A stretch of DNA of 64,000 bases from Pseudarcicella hirudinis (GTDB lineage: Bacteria > Bacteroidota > Bacteroidia > Cytophagales > Spirosomataceae), in NCBI RefSeq assembly GCF_900115665.1, contig NZ_FOXH01000013.1:62001-126000 (forward strand). The letters are read 5' to 3'. A model generated the notes under the pieces. The model was given only the letters and a program-made list of their open reading frames with translations, was not told the DNA's origin and ran no database searches. Below are positions 42,894-52,906 of the stretch, piece after piece. The position numbers and the translations under genes were made by a program. The stretch's first letter is position 1; each line of letters opens with the position of its first letter.

Positions 42894-44057
42894 ATGGCAA
42901 GAATTTTAATAATTGATGATGAAAAAGCCATCCGGAGTGCTTTGAGAGATATTCTTGAGTATGAAGGGTATCAGGTGGAGGAGGCAAGTGACGGGGAACA
43001 AGGGCTTGAATCGGTAAAGCAAAATGACTATGATGTCGTGCTTTGCGATATAAAAATGCCTAAAATAGAGGGTCTGGACCTGCTTTTAAAGGCAGGAGAA
43101 ATGGGTAAATCCGCTCAGTTTATTATGATCTCAGCATTTGGGAACGTCGAAAACGCAGTTGAAGCTACCAAACGCGGTGCTTTCGATTTTATCCAGAAAC
43201 CACCTGATCTTAACAGATTGCTGGTTACCGTAAGAAATGCTATTGAAAAGAGAGCCCTTGTTTCTGTAACTAAAGTACTCCAGAAAAAAGTATATAAACT
43301 CAATGAAATTGTCGGGGAATCTGACTCAATCAAAAGGGTGAAAGATACCTGTGACAGAGTTGGCCCTACAGAAGCAAGGGTAATGATTACCGGCCCTAAT
43401 GGTTCCGGAAAGGAAATGGTTGCCAAGAGGCTTCATGAAAAAAGCAACCGGGCACAGATGCCTTTGGTTGAAGTGAACTGCGCCGCAATTCCTTCCGAAC
43501 TTATTGAGTCAGAGTTGTTTGGTCATGAAAAAGGTGCTTTTACTTCTGCCATAAAGCAAAGAATCGGTAAGTTTGAACAGGCTGACGGAGGTACATTATT
43601 TTTGGACGAAATTGGTGACATGAGTCTTTCTGCGCAGGCGAAAGTATTGAGAGCTTTGCAGGAAAGCAAAATCACCAGAGTAGGAGGAGACAAAGAAATA
43701 AAAGTAAATGTCCGGGTTTTTGCCGCAACAAATAAAGATTTAAAGTCTGAAATCTCTGAAGGACGTTTCCGGGAGGATTTGTACCACAGATTGAATGTCA
43801 TTCCGATTCATGTTCCACCTTTGAGTTCCCGTCCGGATGATATTCCCTTACTGGTTGAAAAATTCCTGAATGATATTGCTGATGAATATGGTGCCTCAAC
43901 TAAAACGGTGCTCGGTGATGCAATGGATTATTTGAAAACCCTTCCCTGGACTGGAAATGTCAGAGAATTAAGAAATGTTGTAGAGCGTTTGGTCATTATG
44001 TGTGGCGAAGAAATCACATTAGATGATGTTCAGATGTTTGCTTCTCCGGTTTTGTAA
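42894..44057 (+). CDS. sigma-54-type response regulator (receiver + AAA+) lacking a DNA-binding HTH
   Basis: The 387-residue protein has a receiver domain (about 3-118; Asp52 in VVLCDIKMPKIEG). A sigma-54 activator AAA+ domain (about 140-375) follows with Walker A GPNGSGKEMVAKRL, GAFTSA at 214-219 instead of the common GAFTGA, Walker B GGTLFLDEIGDMS, and the arginine-finger region FREDLYHRLNVIPIHVPPL. It stops after WTGNVRELRNVVERL..., only about 20 residues beyond the AAA+ lid, so the usual C-terminal Fis-type helix-turn-helix is absent. It is the sole regulator in its transcript, with no histidine kinase adjacent. Confidence 0.93.
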   Translation: MARILIIDDEKAIRSALRDILEYEGYQVEEASDGEQGLESVKQNDYDVVLCDIKMPKIEGLDLLLKAGEMGKSAQFIMISAFGNVENAVEATKRGAFDFIQKPPDLNRLLVTVRNAIEKRALVSVTKVLQKKVYKLNEIVGESDSIKRVKDTCDRVGPTEARVMITGPNGSGKEMVAKRLHEKSNRAQMPLVEVNCAAIPSELIESELFGHEKGAFTSAIKQRIGKFEQADGGTLFLDEIGDMSLSAQAKVLRALQESKITRVGGDKEIKVNVRVFAATNKDLKSEISEGRFREDLYHRLNVIPIHVPPLSSRPDDIPLLVEKFLNDIADEYGASTKTVLGDAMDYLKTLPWTGNVRELRNVVERLVIMCGEEITLDDVQMFASPVL

Positions 44058-44082
44058 TAAATTAATTATTTGCATAAATAAG

Positions 44083-44130
44083 AAAATCGGGTCTTTTATC
44101 TCCGGAAGGGATGAAAAGACCCGATTTTTA
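44083..44130. terminator. bidirectional terminator
   Basis: AAAATCGGGTCTTTT (44083-44097) pairs perfectly with AAAAGACCCGATTTT (44114-44128). It lies between the regulator and the convergent NTF2-like gene. Confidence 0.88.
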
Positions 44131-44145
44131 TATATTGGAAGCAAC

Positions 44146-44886
44146 CTACTTTTGTGCCTTTTTTACTTTATTTCCTGCTGTAATTGCGGCTGGTTTTTCT
44201 TTAGGTTTAGGCTTTTCTGCTTCAACGGGCTTTTCAGGTTCTTCACTTTCTTCCATTAATTTCTCAAAAGATCTCCCGCTTGCTACTTTTTTAGTCTGTG
44301 GCTTTTCTTCCGTTTTCTCTTTTTTTAAGGATTTTTCAGGAGCTTTTATCGGTTTAGGCTTTTCTTCAGGTTTAGGAATGAGTCCGGTTCCGGCTTCTTC
44401 TTTGACAATACCGGCCCCTCCCGGCATCCAGATGGAGGTCATATTGACAATTTTCCATTCTCCCTTAATAAGTTCTAAAATACGGAGTTCCTTAAAAAAA
44501 TCTTTCTTCCCATCGGAAGCAATGCGGGTTTGGTCAAACGTTACCCAGAGATAAGTTGGATTCACTTTTCGGAAATTGGTGTTTTCCCGTTTAAAAGTAA
44601 AAGAAGCAGCCTTGTTTTCCTGGTAATACTTCTCCATAAATTTTGAGATATTGTCCCATCCTTCCTTTTGAAAACGGTTATTTTTCTCAATAAGTGCCCA
44701 GTAAGAAGAGGGTGTCTGACGCCACAGGTTTTTCCAGTCACTCAGTTTTCTTGCATAAAACAGCTTTGTTTCAGCAGAAATCACTTGTTTGATTTGTTCC
44801 TGATCTTCCTGACTGACAAGGTTTTGAGCCGACAAAAACGAGCAAGGTATTGTAAAGAGGAAAAAGGCAAGGAGTAGTTTTCTCAT
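44146..44886 (-). CDS. secreted NTF2-like protein with Lys/Pro/Glu-rich tail
   Basis: From ATG 44886 the protein has 246 residues: signal peptide (1-21), an NTF2/SnoaL-like alpha+beta domain (about 25-155; SWEKKYYQ-like helix KFMEKYYQENKAA, TYLWVTFDQTRI, ILELIKGEWKIVNMTSIW), then a low-complexity tail (about 165-246) of Lys, Pro and Glu with KPEKPVEAEKPKPKEKP. The NTF2-like fold often binds small molecules or acts as an accessory domain; no active site is visible. The upstream start at 44919 would precede the signal peptide with 11 extra residues. Function unknown. Confidence 0.75.
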   Translation of the reverse strand: MRKLLLAFFLFTIPCSFLSAQNLVSQEDQEQIKQVISAETKLFYARKLSDWKNLWRQTPSSYWALIEKNNRFQKEGWDNISKFMEKYYQENKAASFTFKRENTNFRKVNPTYLWVTFDQTRIASDGKKDFFKELRILELIKGEWKIVNMTSIWMPGGAGIVKEEAGTGLIPKPEEKPKPIKAPEKSLKKEKTEEKPQTKKVASGRSFEKLMEESEEPEKPVEAEKPKPKEKPAAITAGNKVKKAQK

Positions 44887-45013
44887 TTGGTGAGTTTTTA
44901 GATTAAAGCAATGAAGCAAGTATTTTCTGTGCTAAATTTAATAATTGCCTCTAAAAAGCAACGTCTCAATATGAGATTTATTGAAAGAAAGTTGCTGAAA
45001 ATACCCTGAAATG

Positions 45014-45067
45014 AAAAAAGGGAGAAATAAAAACAGGAATGATGTTCCTTTTCTTATTTCGTCCCTC
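45014..45067 (-). terminator. terminator of the Dabb gene
   Basis: On the minus strand GGGACGAAATAAG...AGGAAC pairs with GTTCCT...CTTATTTC-like sequence (about 45020-45065, with small mismatches) and is followed by TTTTTT. Confidence 0.6.
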
Positions 45068-45099
45068 ATTATGATATAAGCTAATAGCAAGGATGTAAA

Positions 45100-45510
45100 T
45101 TATCGCTTGTTTCCCACAGAGTCATAAACAATTACTTTTTCCCAGAGATGAGAATAGTCTTCAATAAATTTGAGGTGAATCGGATGGGTTTGATAGATTT
45201 CTTCATCCTCAATATTATTAAAAAACAATAGCCATGAAACCGCATAGCTGCGCTCAATTACGCTACGGTTTGTGCTTGCCGGACTACCGATATGTACCAT
45301 TTTGATGGTTGGTACTTTAGAAAGTTTTTCCAGGCCCTCAAGCAGTTTTGCTTTATCAGCCTGGCTTCCCGGGTTCTTCAGCCAAAAGTATACATGGTGC
45401 ACAAAAATCTCATTTGGACTAAACGCAGATGCCGCAGTAGAGGTTGCCGCAGCCACTGACAGGCCAAGAGCACTTTTTTTTACAAAATTTCGTCTTGATT
45501 CGTTTTTCAT
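45100..45510 (-). CDS. Tat-exported Dabb (stress-responsive A/B barrel) protein
   Basis: The 136-residue protein begins with a twin-arginine signal (SRRNFVKKSALGLSVAA; about 1-30). A Dabb domain follows (about 35-130): FVHHVYFWLKNPGSQADKAKL, MVHIGSPASTNR, SYAVSWLLFFNNIEDEEIYQTHPIHLKFIED. Dabb proteins are small dimeric barrels seen in plant stress proteins and in some ring-cyclising enzymes. Export by Tat implies folding before transport, perhaps with a cofactor, though no binding site is clear. It stands alone with its own terminator. Confidence 0.85.
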   Translation of the reverse strand: MKNESRRNFVKKSALGLSVAAATSTAASAFSPNEIFVHHVYFWLKNPGSQADKAKLLEGLEKLSKVPTIKMVHIGSPASTNRSVIERSYAVSWLLFFNNIEDEEIYQTHPIHLKFIEDYSHLWEKVIVYDSVGNKR

Positions 45511-45770
45511 AAGTTAGTTGGATTTTTACATAAATATATAGTAAATATACAGTGTTCTATACCCTTATTGGCTTCTAAAGGGCAATTTTCGGGATTATTT
45601 ACCAGAATTTACAGGAAGAAGGTCGCGTTTCCGGAATTTCAAAAGAAGTTATTTTGAATGTTGATTACTAAATTATTAAAGAATAGACTAAAATTTAGAC
45701 TACCTTATCGTAAATTTGCACTTTATTACAAAAACAACTCTTTTTCACATTAAACATAACGGTTAAAGTA

Positions 45771-46343
45771 ATGTTAAATCTCGTCTTGTTTGGACCTCCT
45801 GGTGCGGGTAAAGGTACACAATCAGCAAAACTAATTGAAAAGTACAATCTTGTTCATATATCCACTGGTGATTTGTTCCGGATGCACATTAAAGAGGATA
45901 CTGAACTTGGCAAGCGGGTGAAGCAGATTCTGGCTGACGGCCTTCTTGTTCCGGACTCGGTAACAATTGATATGCTGGAAGAAGAAGTGAAAAAGAATCC
46001 TCAGGCAAATGGCTTTATTTTTGACGGATTTCCACGTACCGTAGCGCAGGCGGAAGCACTTGATGTTTTTCTAACCAAAAATGGTGAAAAAATTAACGGT
46101 GTTGTACAATTGGATGTTACGGAGGAAGAAATTAAAAATCGTATTGCAGAACGTAAAAAAATAAGCGGTCGTGCAGATGATGATGAAGATAAACTTTTGA
46201 AAAGAATCGACGAGTATTTCTCTAAAACCATTCACGTATTACCATACTACGAAAAGCAGGGTAAAGTAGCTTCTGTAAATGGAATCGGAGAAATTGATAA
46301 CATATTTAATGGCATTTGTGCTGCTATTGATGCGGTAAAATAG
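45771..46343 (+). CDS. adk: adenylate kinase
   Basis: The 190-residue protein has [15 protein letters not shown] (P-loop), [25 protein letters not shown], and [25 protein letters not shown]. The LID is short and lacks the four zinc-binding cysteines of some adenylate kinases. It interconverts ATP, ADP and AMP. obgE follows 95 bases downstream on the same strand, a pairing common in Bacteroidota. Confidence 0.97.
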   Translation: MLNLVLFGPPGAGKGTQSAKLIEKYNLVHISTGDLFRMHIKEDTELGKRVKQILADGLLVPDSVTIDMLEEEVKKNPQANGFIFDGFPRTVAQAEALDVFLTKNGEKINGVVQLDVTEEEIKNRIAERKKISGRADDDEDKLLKRIDEYFSKTIHVLPYYEKQGKVASVNGIGEIDNIFNGICAAIDAVK

Positions 46344-46438
46344 TTTTTTATCGGCGTAATGTTCTTACAGGGGTTTTGTTAATTTTACATAACGGCTCTT
46401 TTGTAACATTACGCCTGAATTTTGAATTTAACAGAATT

Positions 46439-47458
46439 ATGACTTCCAATTTCATTGACTACGTAAAGATTAACGTCCGTTCAGGGCATGGTGGTAGTGG
46501 CTCCTCTCACTTTCGCAGAGAAAAGCACGTACCCAAAGGTGGACCTGACGGCGGTGATGGTGGTCGCGGAGGTCATATTATACTCAAAGGAGATTCTCAG
46601 CAATGGACACTTTTACACCTCAAATACCAGAAGCATATTTTTGCGGAAAATGGTAAAGGAGGAGAAGGTGGAAGACGTTCCGGTGCGCAAGGGCCTGATA
46701 TCTACGTAAATGTGCCTTTAGGAACGATTGCAAAAGATCCGGAAACAGGCATGATTCTTGCTGAAATTACGGAGGAAGGCCAGGAAATCATTTTACTGAA
46801 CGGAGGAAGAGGCGGCCTTGGAAATACAAATTTCAAGACACCGACCAACCAGACGCCAAGACATGCTCAGCCTGGTGAACCCGGACAGGACTTATGGGTT
46901 GTGCTTGAATTGAAAGTTTTGGCTGATGTAGGTTTAGTAGGATTCCCGAATGCAGGAAAATCAACATTGCTTTCTGTAATCTCAGCGGCAAAACCTGAAA
47001 TTGCTGATTATGCTTTTACTACTTTAGTACCAAATCTTGGGGTAGTGGCCTACAGAGACTTTAAGTCTTTTGTAATGGCTGATATTCCGGGAATTATTGA
47101 AGGCGCTTCCCAGGGGAAAGGCCTTGGTCTCAGATTTTTGAGACATATTGAAAGAAATTCGATTTTATTATTCTTAATACCCGCCTCCGCTGAAAATATT
47201 GCAGATGAATATGCTATTCTTCTCAATGAATTAAAGCTTTACAATCCGTCCCTGTTAGATAAGGAACGCATTCTGGCTATTTCTAAAACCGATTTACTTT
47301 CGGAAGAGGATCGCCCTAAACTGGAAGCCAGTCTTCCTGAGGGTTTGCCTTATGTGTTTATCTCTTCTGTTTTGCAGCAAGGACTTGTTGAGCTGAAAGA
47401 TTTGATCTGGAAGACCCTTCATTCGTCTCAACCAGAGCTTCCTACCCCCGCTAATTAG
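46439..47458 (+). CDS. obgE: GTPase ObgE/CgtA
   Basis: From ATG 46439 the protein has 339 residues. The glycine-rich Obg domain (about 1-160) begins [20 protein letters not shown] and shows [17 protein letters not shown]. The G domain follows: [11 protein letters not shown] (G1), TLVPNLG (G2), [17 protein letters not shown] (G3), AISKTDLL (G4). Obg acts in 50S assembly and stress control. The longer frame from 46376 adds 21 residues before the conserved start. The C-terminal OCT domain of some Obg proteins is absent, as is usual in this phylum. Confidence 0.96.
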   Translation: MTSNFIDYVKINVRSGHGGSGSSHFRREKHVPKGGPDGGDGGRGGHIILKGDSQQWTLLHLKYQKHIFAENGKGGEGGRRSGAQGPDIYVNVPLGTIAKDPETGMILAEITEEGQEIILLNGGRGGLGNTNFKTPTNQTPRHAQPGEPGQDLWVVLELKVLADVGLVGFPNAGKSTLLSVISAAKPEIADYAFTTLVPNLGVVAYRDFKSFVMADIPGIIEGASQGKGLGLRFLRHIERNSILLFLIPASAENIADEYAILLNELKLYNPSLLDKERILAISKTDLLSEEDRPKLEASLPEGLPYVFISSVLQQGLVELKDLIWKTLHSSQPELPTPAN

Positions 47459-47791
47459 GAAACTTTTATCCGAAAAGTTATTGGTTTTACCATTTGATAA
47501 ATTTGATTGAAGTCTTTTGACTTTAATGTCTGTTGCTTTGGGGTGTTTCCGTTATTTTTGAAATCCCGGATTAATAATCCAGTTATATCAGACACAGCGG
47601 GGAGAATTTCTTTATAAAATCCAAAAACTCTTGTAATATGAAATCCGGTTTTTATTATGAAAAGCGGAGTGATCTGCCGTGCATTTAATTGCAGTCAGAC
47701 TCATCTGAGAAAAGTATTTTCATGTGGATGATTCTGGCTGAATTTTTGATCCGACTACTAATAAATCTATGATACATTTTTAATTGAAATT
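47459..47791. other. intergenic region before the third SGNH gene
   Basis: TAAATTTG (47498-47505) resembles a -7 element but has no -33 at the right distance. A/T-rich sequence continues to the ATG at 47792. No terminator for obgE or RNA gene is clear. Confidence 0.4.
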
Positions 47792-50700
47792 ATGAAAAAG
47801 TTCTTTTTGCAACGTGTAGTCAGGAACAGTACATTGGTGCTGCTTTTATTGCTGGCTCAGGTTGCTTCTGCACAAATTCGAATTATTGCACCATCTGACA
47901 GAGTGGTATTTCAAAGAAACAATGGTAACCAGACTTCCATAAATGTTACCGGGAATGTCAATCAGCTGGTAGATGTTGTTCAGGCACGTTTCGAACCTGT
48001 TCAGGGAGGTTCTGATACGGGTTGGCAGACTATTGCCAATAATCCTCAGGGGGGAGTTTTTTCAGGCTCGGTAACGGTAAGCGGAGGATGGTACAGACTT
48101 TCAGTTCGTGGTGTTTATAACGGAAATGTAATAGGTACCTCACAGGTTGATAAAGTCGGGGTCGGGGAGGTGTTTTTAATTGCAGGGCAGTCGAATGCAG
48201 GAAGCGGGAGTGATCCCAATCAATTAAAACAGGTAGGACAGGTTGGTGCTTCAGATGACCGTGTAAACTGCATTAATTTTTCAAATTTCGGAAACAGCGG
48301 GCAGGATATGAATTATCCTTCTCCAAATTATACTCATTTAGATGCCTTTTCAGATATTGCCCCCAGAGGAACAGGCTCATGGTGTTGGGGAAGGTTGGGG
48401 GATTTATTGTCAAACCGCCTGAATGTTCCGATCATGTTTATTAATGTCGCCTGGTCAGGAACGTCCATTCGTAACTGGCAGGAAAGTATTAACGGCGGAA
48501 CTACAGCAAGTGATTTTGCTCCCGTTAATTATGCCCCCGGGACGCCTTATGGAAATTTACGACAATCTTTACGATACTATTGTTCTTATCTGGGCTTACG
48601 GTCTGTGTTATGGATGCAGGGAGAAGCGGATACCAATCCGGGAAGAATAAACCCCGGAGCACCGGAAGGGTCGATGGATAAAGATACCTACCGTAACAGA
48701 TTACAGGCTGTAATTAATCAAAGTCGTTCGGATTTCGGGAAAAACATAACCTGGGCTGTTGCCAGGGTATCCAGAACCCGTGTCGGAGGTTGTTCAGGCT
48801 ATGAAATTGTTTCCCCTGCAGTAATTGCGGGGCAAAATGAAACGATTAATATCGGGAATCAGATTTTTGCAGGGCCTGAAACTGATGGTATTCAGGTGCC
48901 AAGGGCCGATGCAGAGTGTATTCACCTTTCAGGACAGGGTTTGATAGATTTGGCCAATGCCTGGAATAACTCGCTTGATAATTCTTTCTTCAGTAGCTCC
49001 CAGCCTCAGACAGGGTCCTCATTATCTCTTTCTTCTTTTGCGGATTGCGGTGCAAATCGTGTTACACTCAGCGCCTCAGTGGCAGGTGGTTCTTATTCAT
49101 GGAGTAATGGCTCAGGAGGAGCCAGCATCAATGTTGGAGGAGGTTATTATTCTGTCAGAGCCGTAGATGGCAGTGGAAATATCTATGAATTAAATAATAT
49201 CGAGGTTCCGGGCAACCTGAGTGCCGCCGGAGGGCTTTCTATCAGCTCCAATGTAGGGGATATAGTTTGCGGAGGAGCAAGTGCTGTTTTAACTGCTTCT
49301 GATGCTCCTAATTATCGCTGGAGATTAAATGGTCAGGATATCGGACAAAGTAATAATTTTATTTCTGCAAATGTTTCCGGACGTTATACCGTAATAACCC
49401 AAAGTGCTTTTGGTTGCGTAAATGAATCTCCGGGATTCAACCTTACCGCAATAGGTACTCCTGCCCCTTCCAAACCATTAATCAGCGCAAATGGTGTTAC
49501 CGCATATTGCGAAGGGGGGAGCATTAGTTTATCTTCTTCATATAATGGTGGTACTAATCTCTGGAATTATGAGGGTGGCCAGCCGATTGCAAACAGCATA
49601 AATACGCCGGCAAGCCCTGGAATTTACAATTTTCAGGTAAGAGCCAGGGATAACAACGGATGTATTTCTGAAATGTCAAATACCCTCACGATTACAGTTT
49701 TTAAAAATCCTGACAGACCCAATATTTTAGCCCAGCCCGTTGTAAATCTTTGTGAAGGACAGAGTACCACTTTGAGTTCAAATTACGGAGGAAACGGGAA
49801 TTTGTGGAATACAGGAAGCAGAGATCAGAATATTTTCGTCAATTCCCCGGGAGAGTATAGTGTGAAATTCACAGATGGGAATAATTGTTCTTCTGAATTT
49901 TCGAATATTGTCAGGGTAAATATCAATCCTTTACCCCCTAAACCCAGTATTACCCCTTTGGGAGCTACTGAATTTTGCCGCGGAGGGAATGTCGGACTGC
50001 AATCTACCAATTCAAGTAATTATGAGTGGAGCAACGGACAATCAGGAAGGGAGATATATGTTGATAATTCAGGCAGTTTTTCGGTAAAAGTGATAGATGG
50101 AAACGGATGTAAATCAGCTCAGGCTTCAGACCCTGTTCAGGTGACTGTAAATGAACTGCCTGCTACCCCGACTATCACTGCTGAAGGAGCAACTACTTTT
50201 TGTCCCGATAAAAATGTTAAACTGATTTCTACCAACGCTCCTGTCGGGTATATCTGGATCAGAGAGGCTTCTTTAGCTACAACTGATATTCCGGCAAATC
50301 AAAGTGTTTTTGTTAATAAAGCTGGGATTTATTCAGTGAAGGTAACAGATAATAAAAACTGTGCGTCTCTGGCTTCCAATAAGATTCAGGTTATCGTTTT
50401 ACCGGCTCCTGACCAGCCTCAGGTATTGGCAGATGGCCCGGTTAATTTTTGTGATGGCAATAAGGTAACACTGAAGTCTGTCACTTCTGCTGCCGTTACG
50501 CAATATGTGTGGAGAGAAGAAACCAGTCAGACAGAAATTTCTGATTTACCAAGTATTCCTGTAACGAAATCAGGGATTTTTAGTGTGAAAGTAATTGACG
50601 GCAGAGGATGTTTTTCTGAATATTCTGCCGGAATGAATGTGAAAGTATACCCGCTTCCTCAGAAACCTGTAATTACGAATCTGAGACCCACTATATTTTG

Positions 50701-51898
50701 TCAGGAAGACAGCACCATGCTGATGGCAAGTTTACCTAATACTACGCCAAACGAAGCAACTAATTCTTACCGCTGGTTTCGTGACAGGGATGTATTATCC
50801 AGCTCAGCCAGAACAATTATCCTGAAAGGCGGAGGAACATACTCTGTTCAGACGGTTGATGCTTTTAACTGTTCTTCCGATAAAGTAGCAGATAGTGTAA
50901 AAATCACAGTTAATCCTTTACCTGAAATACCCACAATTACACTCAGAGGACCTAATCCTTTTTGTGCAGACAAATATGTGGTACTGACATCAAGCCCTGA
51001 AGCAGGATATAAATGGAGTAACAATGCTACAAGTGCAAGTATTACTATCAGTACAGCAACCTCTGTTTTTGTAAGAACTGTTAACAAATTCAACTGTATT
51101 TCACATGCTTCAGAAGCAGTGGTAACCAGGGTAAATCCATTGCCGCCTGCTTCGTCCATCACAGCTGCTGATTTTACAACTTTTTGTGACGGAGACAGTG
51201 TAAAACTGACTTCATCGAGTAAACTGATTTCGGATTGGTGGGGACCATTGGTCAAAAATGGACAAACAGATTCGCTTAATGTGCAGAACTATAATTTTTA
51301 TGCCAAAAAATCCGGGAAATACTATGTCAAAGTTACAGACTCAAATGGCTGTCGCTCACTGTTTTCTCAGCCGATAGATATATCAGTAAAAGACCTTCCT
51401 TTTGTGCCGGTTATTCGTCAGATAGGTTCTTATACACTGGATGCGGAGCAATCCCCATCAGCAAATGATTATGAATGGAAATATCAGGGACAACTACTTC
51501 CGTTTACAACCCAGAATATTAAGTCGAACAAGGATGGTACGTATGAAGTAAGAGCAAGAATTGCTTATACCAATGTACCACAGCCTAATAACCAGCTGTC
51601 ATGTTATTCTAAGTTTTCGGAGAAAAAAATATTCAAGGCAGACCCGGAATTAGATGGACTCAGTGTATATCCGAATCCGAGTACCAATGGCTTTATTACG
51701 ATTGAAACCAGTAAGGACCTGCTTGATTCAGACGTAATAATTTACAACATGAGAGGTCAGATTGTAAATCAGTACAAAGTGGATAATTTTAATGAAAGGA
51801 AGATTATAGATTTGAGATATGAAGGTTTGTCTGAGTTTATTCTGAAAGTCAGAAACGGAGCTTTCGAAAAAACAAAAAGAGTTTTATTACTCAGATAA
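47792..51898 (+). CDS. giant secreted SGNH/sialate O-acetylesterase-like protein with many Ig-like repeats and T9SS tail
   Basis: The 1368-residue protein is a paralogue of the pair at 3.9-9.5 kb. It has a signal peptide (1-28), an Ig-like N-domain, and an SGNH domain with GQSNAGS (Ser134), WMQGEAD (274-280) and IHLSGQG (His378). About ten Ig/PKD-like repeats of 80-90 residues (about 415-1285) each have a cysteine pair, as in TTFCPDKNVKL ... CASLAS. A T9SS sorting tail (from VYPNPSTNG) closes it. The repeat stalk is about twice that of the shorter paralogues. Likely surface-displayed; acetylated glycans are the inferred substrate. Confidence 0.88.
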   Translation: MKKFFLQRVVRNSTLVLLLLLAQVASAQIRIIAPSDRVVFQRNNGNQTSINVTGNVNQLVDVVQARFEPVQGGSDTGWQTIANNPQGGVFSGSVTVSGGWYRLSVRGVYNGNVIGTSQVDKVGVGEVFLIAGQSNAGSGSDPNQLKQVGQVGASDDRVNCINFSNFGNSGQDMNYPSPNYTHLDAFSDIAPRGTGSWCWGRLGDLLSNRLNVPIMFINVAWSGTSIRNWQESINGGTTASDFAPVNYAPGTPYGNLRQSLRYYCSYLGLRSVLWMQGEADTNPGRINPGAPEGSMDKDTYRNRLQAVINQSRSDFGKNITWAVARVSRTRVGGCSGYEIVSPAVIAGQNETINIGNQIFAGPETDGIQVPRADAECIHLSGQGLIDLANAWNNSLDNSFFSSSQPQTGSSLSLSSFADCGANRVTLSASVAGGSYSWSNGSGGASINVGGGYYSVRAVDGSGNIYELNNIEVPGNLSAAGGLSISSNVGDIVCGGASAVLTASDAPNYRWRLNGQDIGQSNNFISANVSGRYTVITQSAFGCVNESPGFNLTAIGTPAPSKPLISANGVTAYCEGGSISLSSSYNGGTNLWNYEGGQPIANSINTPASPGIYNFQVRARDNNGCISEMSNTLTITVFKNPDRPNILAQPVVNLCEGQSTTLSSNYGGNGNLWNTGSRDQNIFVNSPGEYSVKFTDGNNCSSEFSNIVRVNINPLPPKPSITPLGATEFCRGGNVGLQSTNSSNYEWSNGQSGREIYVDNSGSFSVKVIDGNGCKSAQASDPVQVTVNELPATPTITAEGATTFCPDKNVKLISTNAPVGYIWIREASLATTDIPANQSVFVNKAGIYSVKVTDNKNCASLASNKIQVIVLPAPDQPQVLADGPVNFCDGNKVTLKSVTSAAVTQYVWREETSQTEISDLPSIPVTKSGIFSVKVIDGRGCFSEYSAGMNVKVYPLPQKPVITNLRPTIFCQEDSTMLMASLPNTTPNEATNSYRWFRDRDVLSSSARTIILKGGGTYSVQTVDAFNCSSDKVADSVKITVNPLPEIPTITLRGPNPFCADKYVVLTSSPEAGYKWSNNATSASITISTATSVFVRTVNKFNCISHASEAVVTRVNPLPPASSITAADFTTFCDGDSVKLTSSSKLISDWWGPLVKNGQTDSLNVQNYNFYAKKSGKYYVKVTDSNGCRSLFSQPIDISVKDLPFVPVIRQIGSYTLDAEQSPSANDYEWKYQGQLLPFTTQNIKSNKDGTYEVRARIAYTNVPQPNNQLSCYSKFSEKKIFKADPELDGLSVYPNPSTNGFITIETSKDLLDSDVIIYNMRGQIVNQYKVDNFNERKIIDLRYEGLSEFILKVRNGAFEKTKRVLLLR

Positions 51899-51902
51899 AA
51901 GT

Positions 51903-51932
51903 AAAAAGGAGCATTTTAAGTGCTCCTTTTTA
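51903..51932. terminator. bidirectional terminator
   Basis: AAAAGGAGCA pairs with TGCTCCTTTT around TTTTAAG, between the giant SGNH gene and the convergent RmlD-like gene. Confidence 0.75.
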
Positions 51933-51939
51933 TTTGATT

Positions 51940-52848
51940 TTATTGTCCTGAGACCTGTTTGGCAACAATAGCTATTCCTTCTTCAAAACTTACAGGGTCA
52001 TATCCTAACACTTCACGTGCTTTGTCGAGAATAAACCCGGTTCTCGGAGGTCTTTTTGCAGGCTGACTGAAAGTACTTGAATCTGCCCGGGTAATCAGCG
52101 ATTTATCCAGTTTAAAGAAATCAGCAGTCATTATTGCCATTTCATAAGGCGTAAGAAAATCTTTTCCTGAAATATTATAGATACCTTCTGCTTCTTTGTC
52201 AGCAATTAGCCAGCAGCCCATCGCCAGATCCTCTGCTAAAGTGGGCGTTCTGAACTGATCGGTTACTACTTTGATATTTTTTCCATCTTCCAGTGATTTT
52301 TTAACCCAGAGGATGATGTTGGTTCTGCTCATATCTGATACAATTCCGTAAACCAGAACTGTTCTGGCAATAGCCCAGCGGATAGATGATTTCAAAAGTA
52401 TTTCTTCTGCTGCTAATTTACTGTCTCCATAATAAGAAAGTGGTTTTGCTTCAGCTGTTTCATCATACGGGCCATTTTCGCCATCAAAAATGAAGTCTGT
52501 TGAAACATGACATAGAAAAATGTTATGTTTTTCTGCAGCTTTTGCCAGATATTCCACCGCACTGACATTCATTGCCCAACATAACTCTTTTTCGGATTCG
52601 CATTGATCCACATTAGTCATTGCAGCGGTATGTATAATAACATGAGGGACAATTTCATCAATCACAGAAGCAACTTGTTCCGCATTGGTGATGTCCATTT
52701 CACGGTACAAATAACCTTCCTGAAAAGGCAGACGATTGGCTCCCCTGGCTGTGGCTATTAATTCAATATCAGTTTTGGAAGATAATAAATCAACCAGTTT
52801 CTGACCTAATAATCCATTTGAACCGGTAATGAGAATTCGTTTTTTCAT
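51940..52848 (-). CDS. RmlD-like dTDP-4-dehydrorhamnose reductase family protein
   Basis: The 302-residue extended short-chain dehydrogenase has RILITGSNGLLGQKLVDLL (NAD(P)-binding), IHTAAMTNVDQCESE, STDFIFDGENGPYDE, and the catalytic SYYGDSK-like YYGDSKLAAEEILL (Tyr-x3-Lys). Such proteins reduce nucleotide-4-keto sugars. No other rhamnose genes are adjacent, so the exact substrate is open. It is last in a leftward run with a cyclophilin gene 58 bases upstream. Confidence 0.88.
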   Translation of the reverse strand: MKKRILITGSNGLLGQKLVDLLSSKTDIELIATARGANRLPFQEGYLYREMDITNAEQVASVIDEIVPHVIIHTAAMTNVDQCESEKELCWAMNVSAVEYLAKAAEKHNIFLCHVSTDFIFDGENGPYDETAEAKPLSYYGDSKLAAEEILLKSSIRWAIARTVLVYGIVSDMSRTNIILWVKKSLEDGKNIKVVTDQFRTPTLAEDLAMGCWLIADKEAEGIYNISGKDFLTPYEMAIMTADFFKLDKSLITRADSSTFSQPAKRPPRTGFILDKAREVLGYDPVSFEEGIAIVAKQVSGQ

Positions 52849-52906
52849 TTTTGTGCTCTCCTGTAAACGAATGGAGTGTTAATTTAGAGTATGTTATGAA
52901 ATGATA

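Noticed and set aside
45660-45770. TAAATTTG at 45711-45718 as the adk promoter
   Set aside because: No -33 element lies at 19-21 bases, so the match is incomplete.
46376-46438. Extension of obgE
   Set aside because: ObgE family starts at [11 protein letters not shown], at 46439; the extra residues are not conserved.
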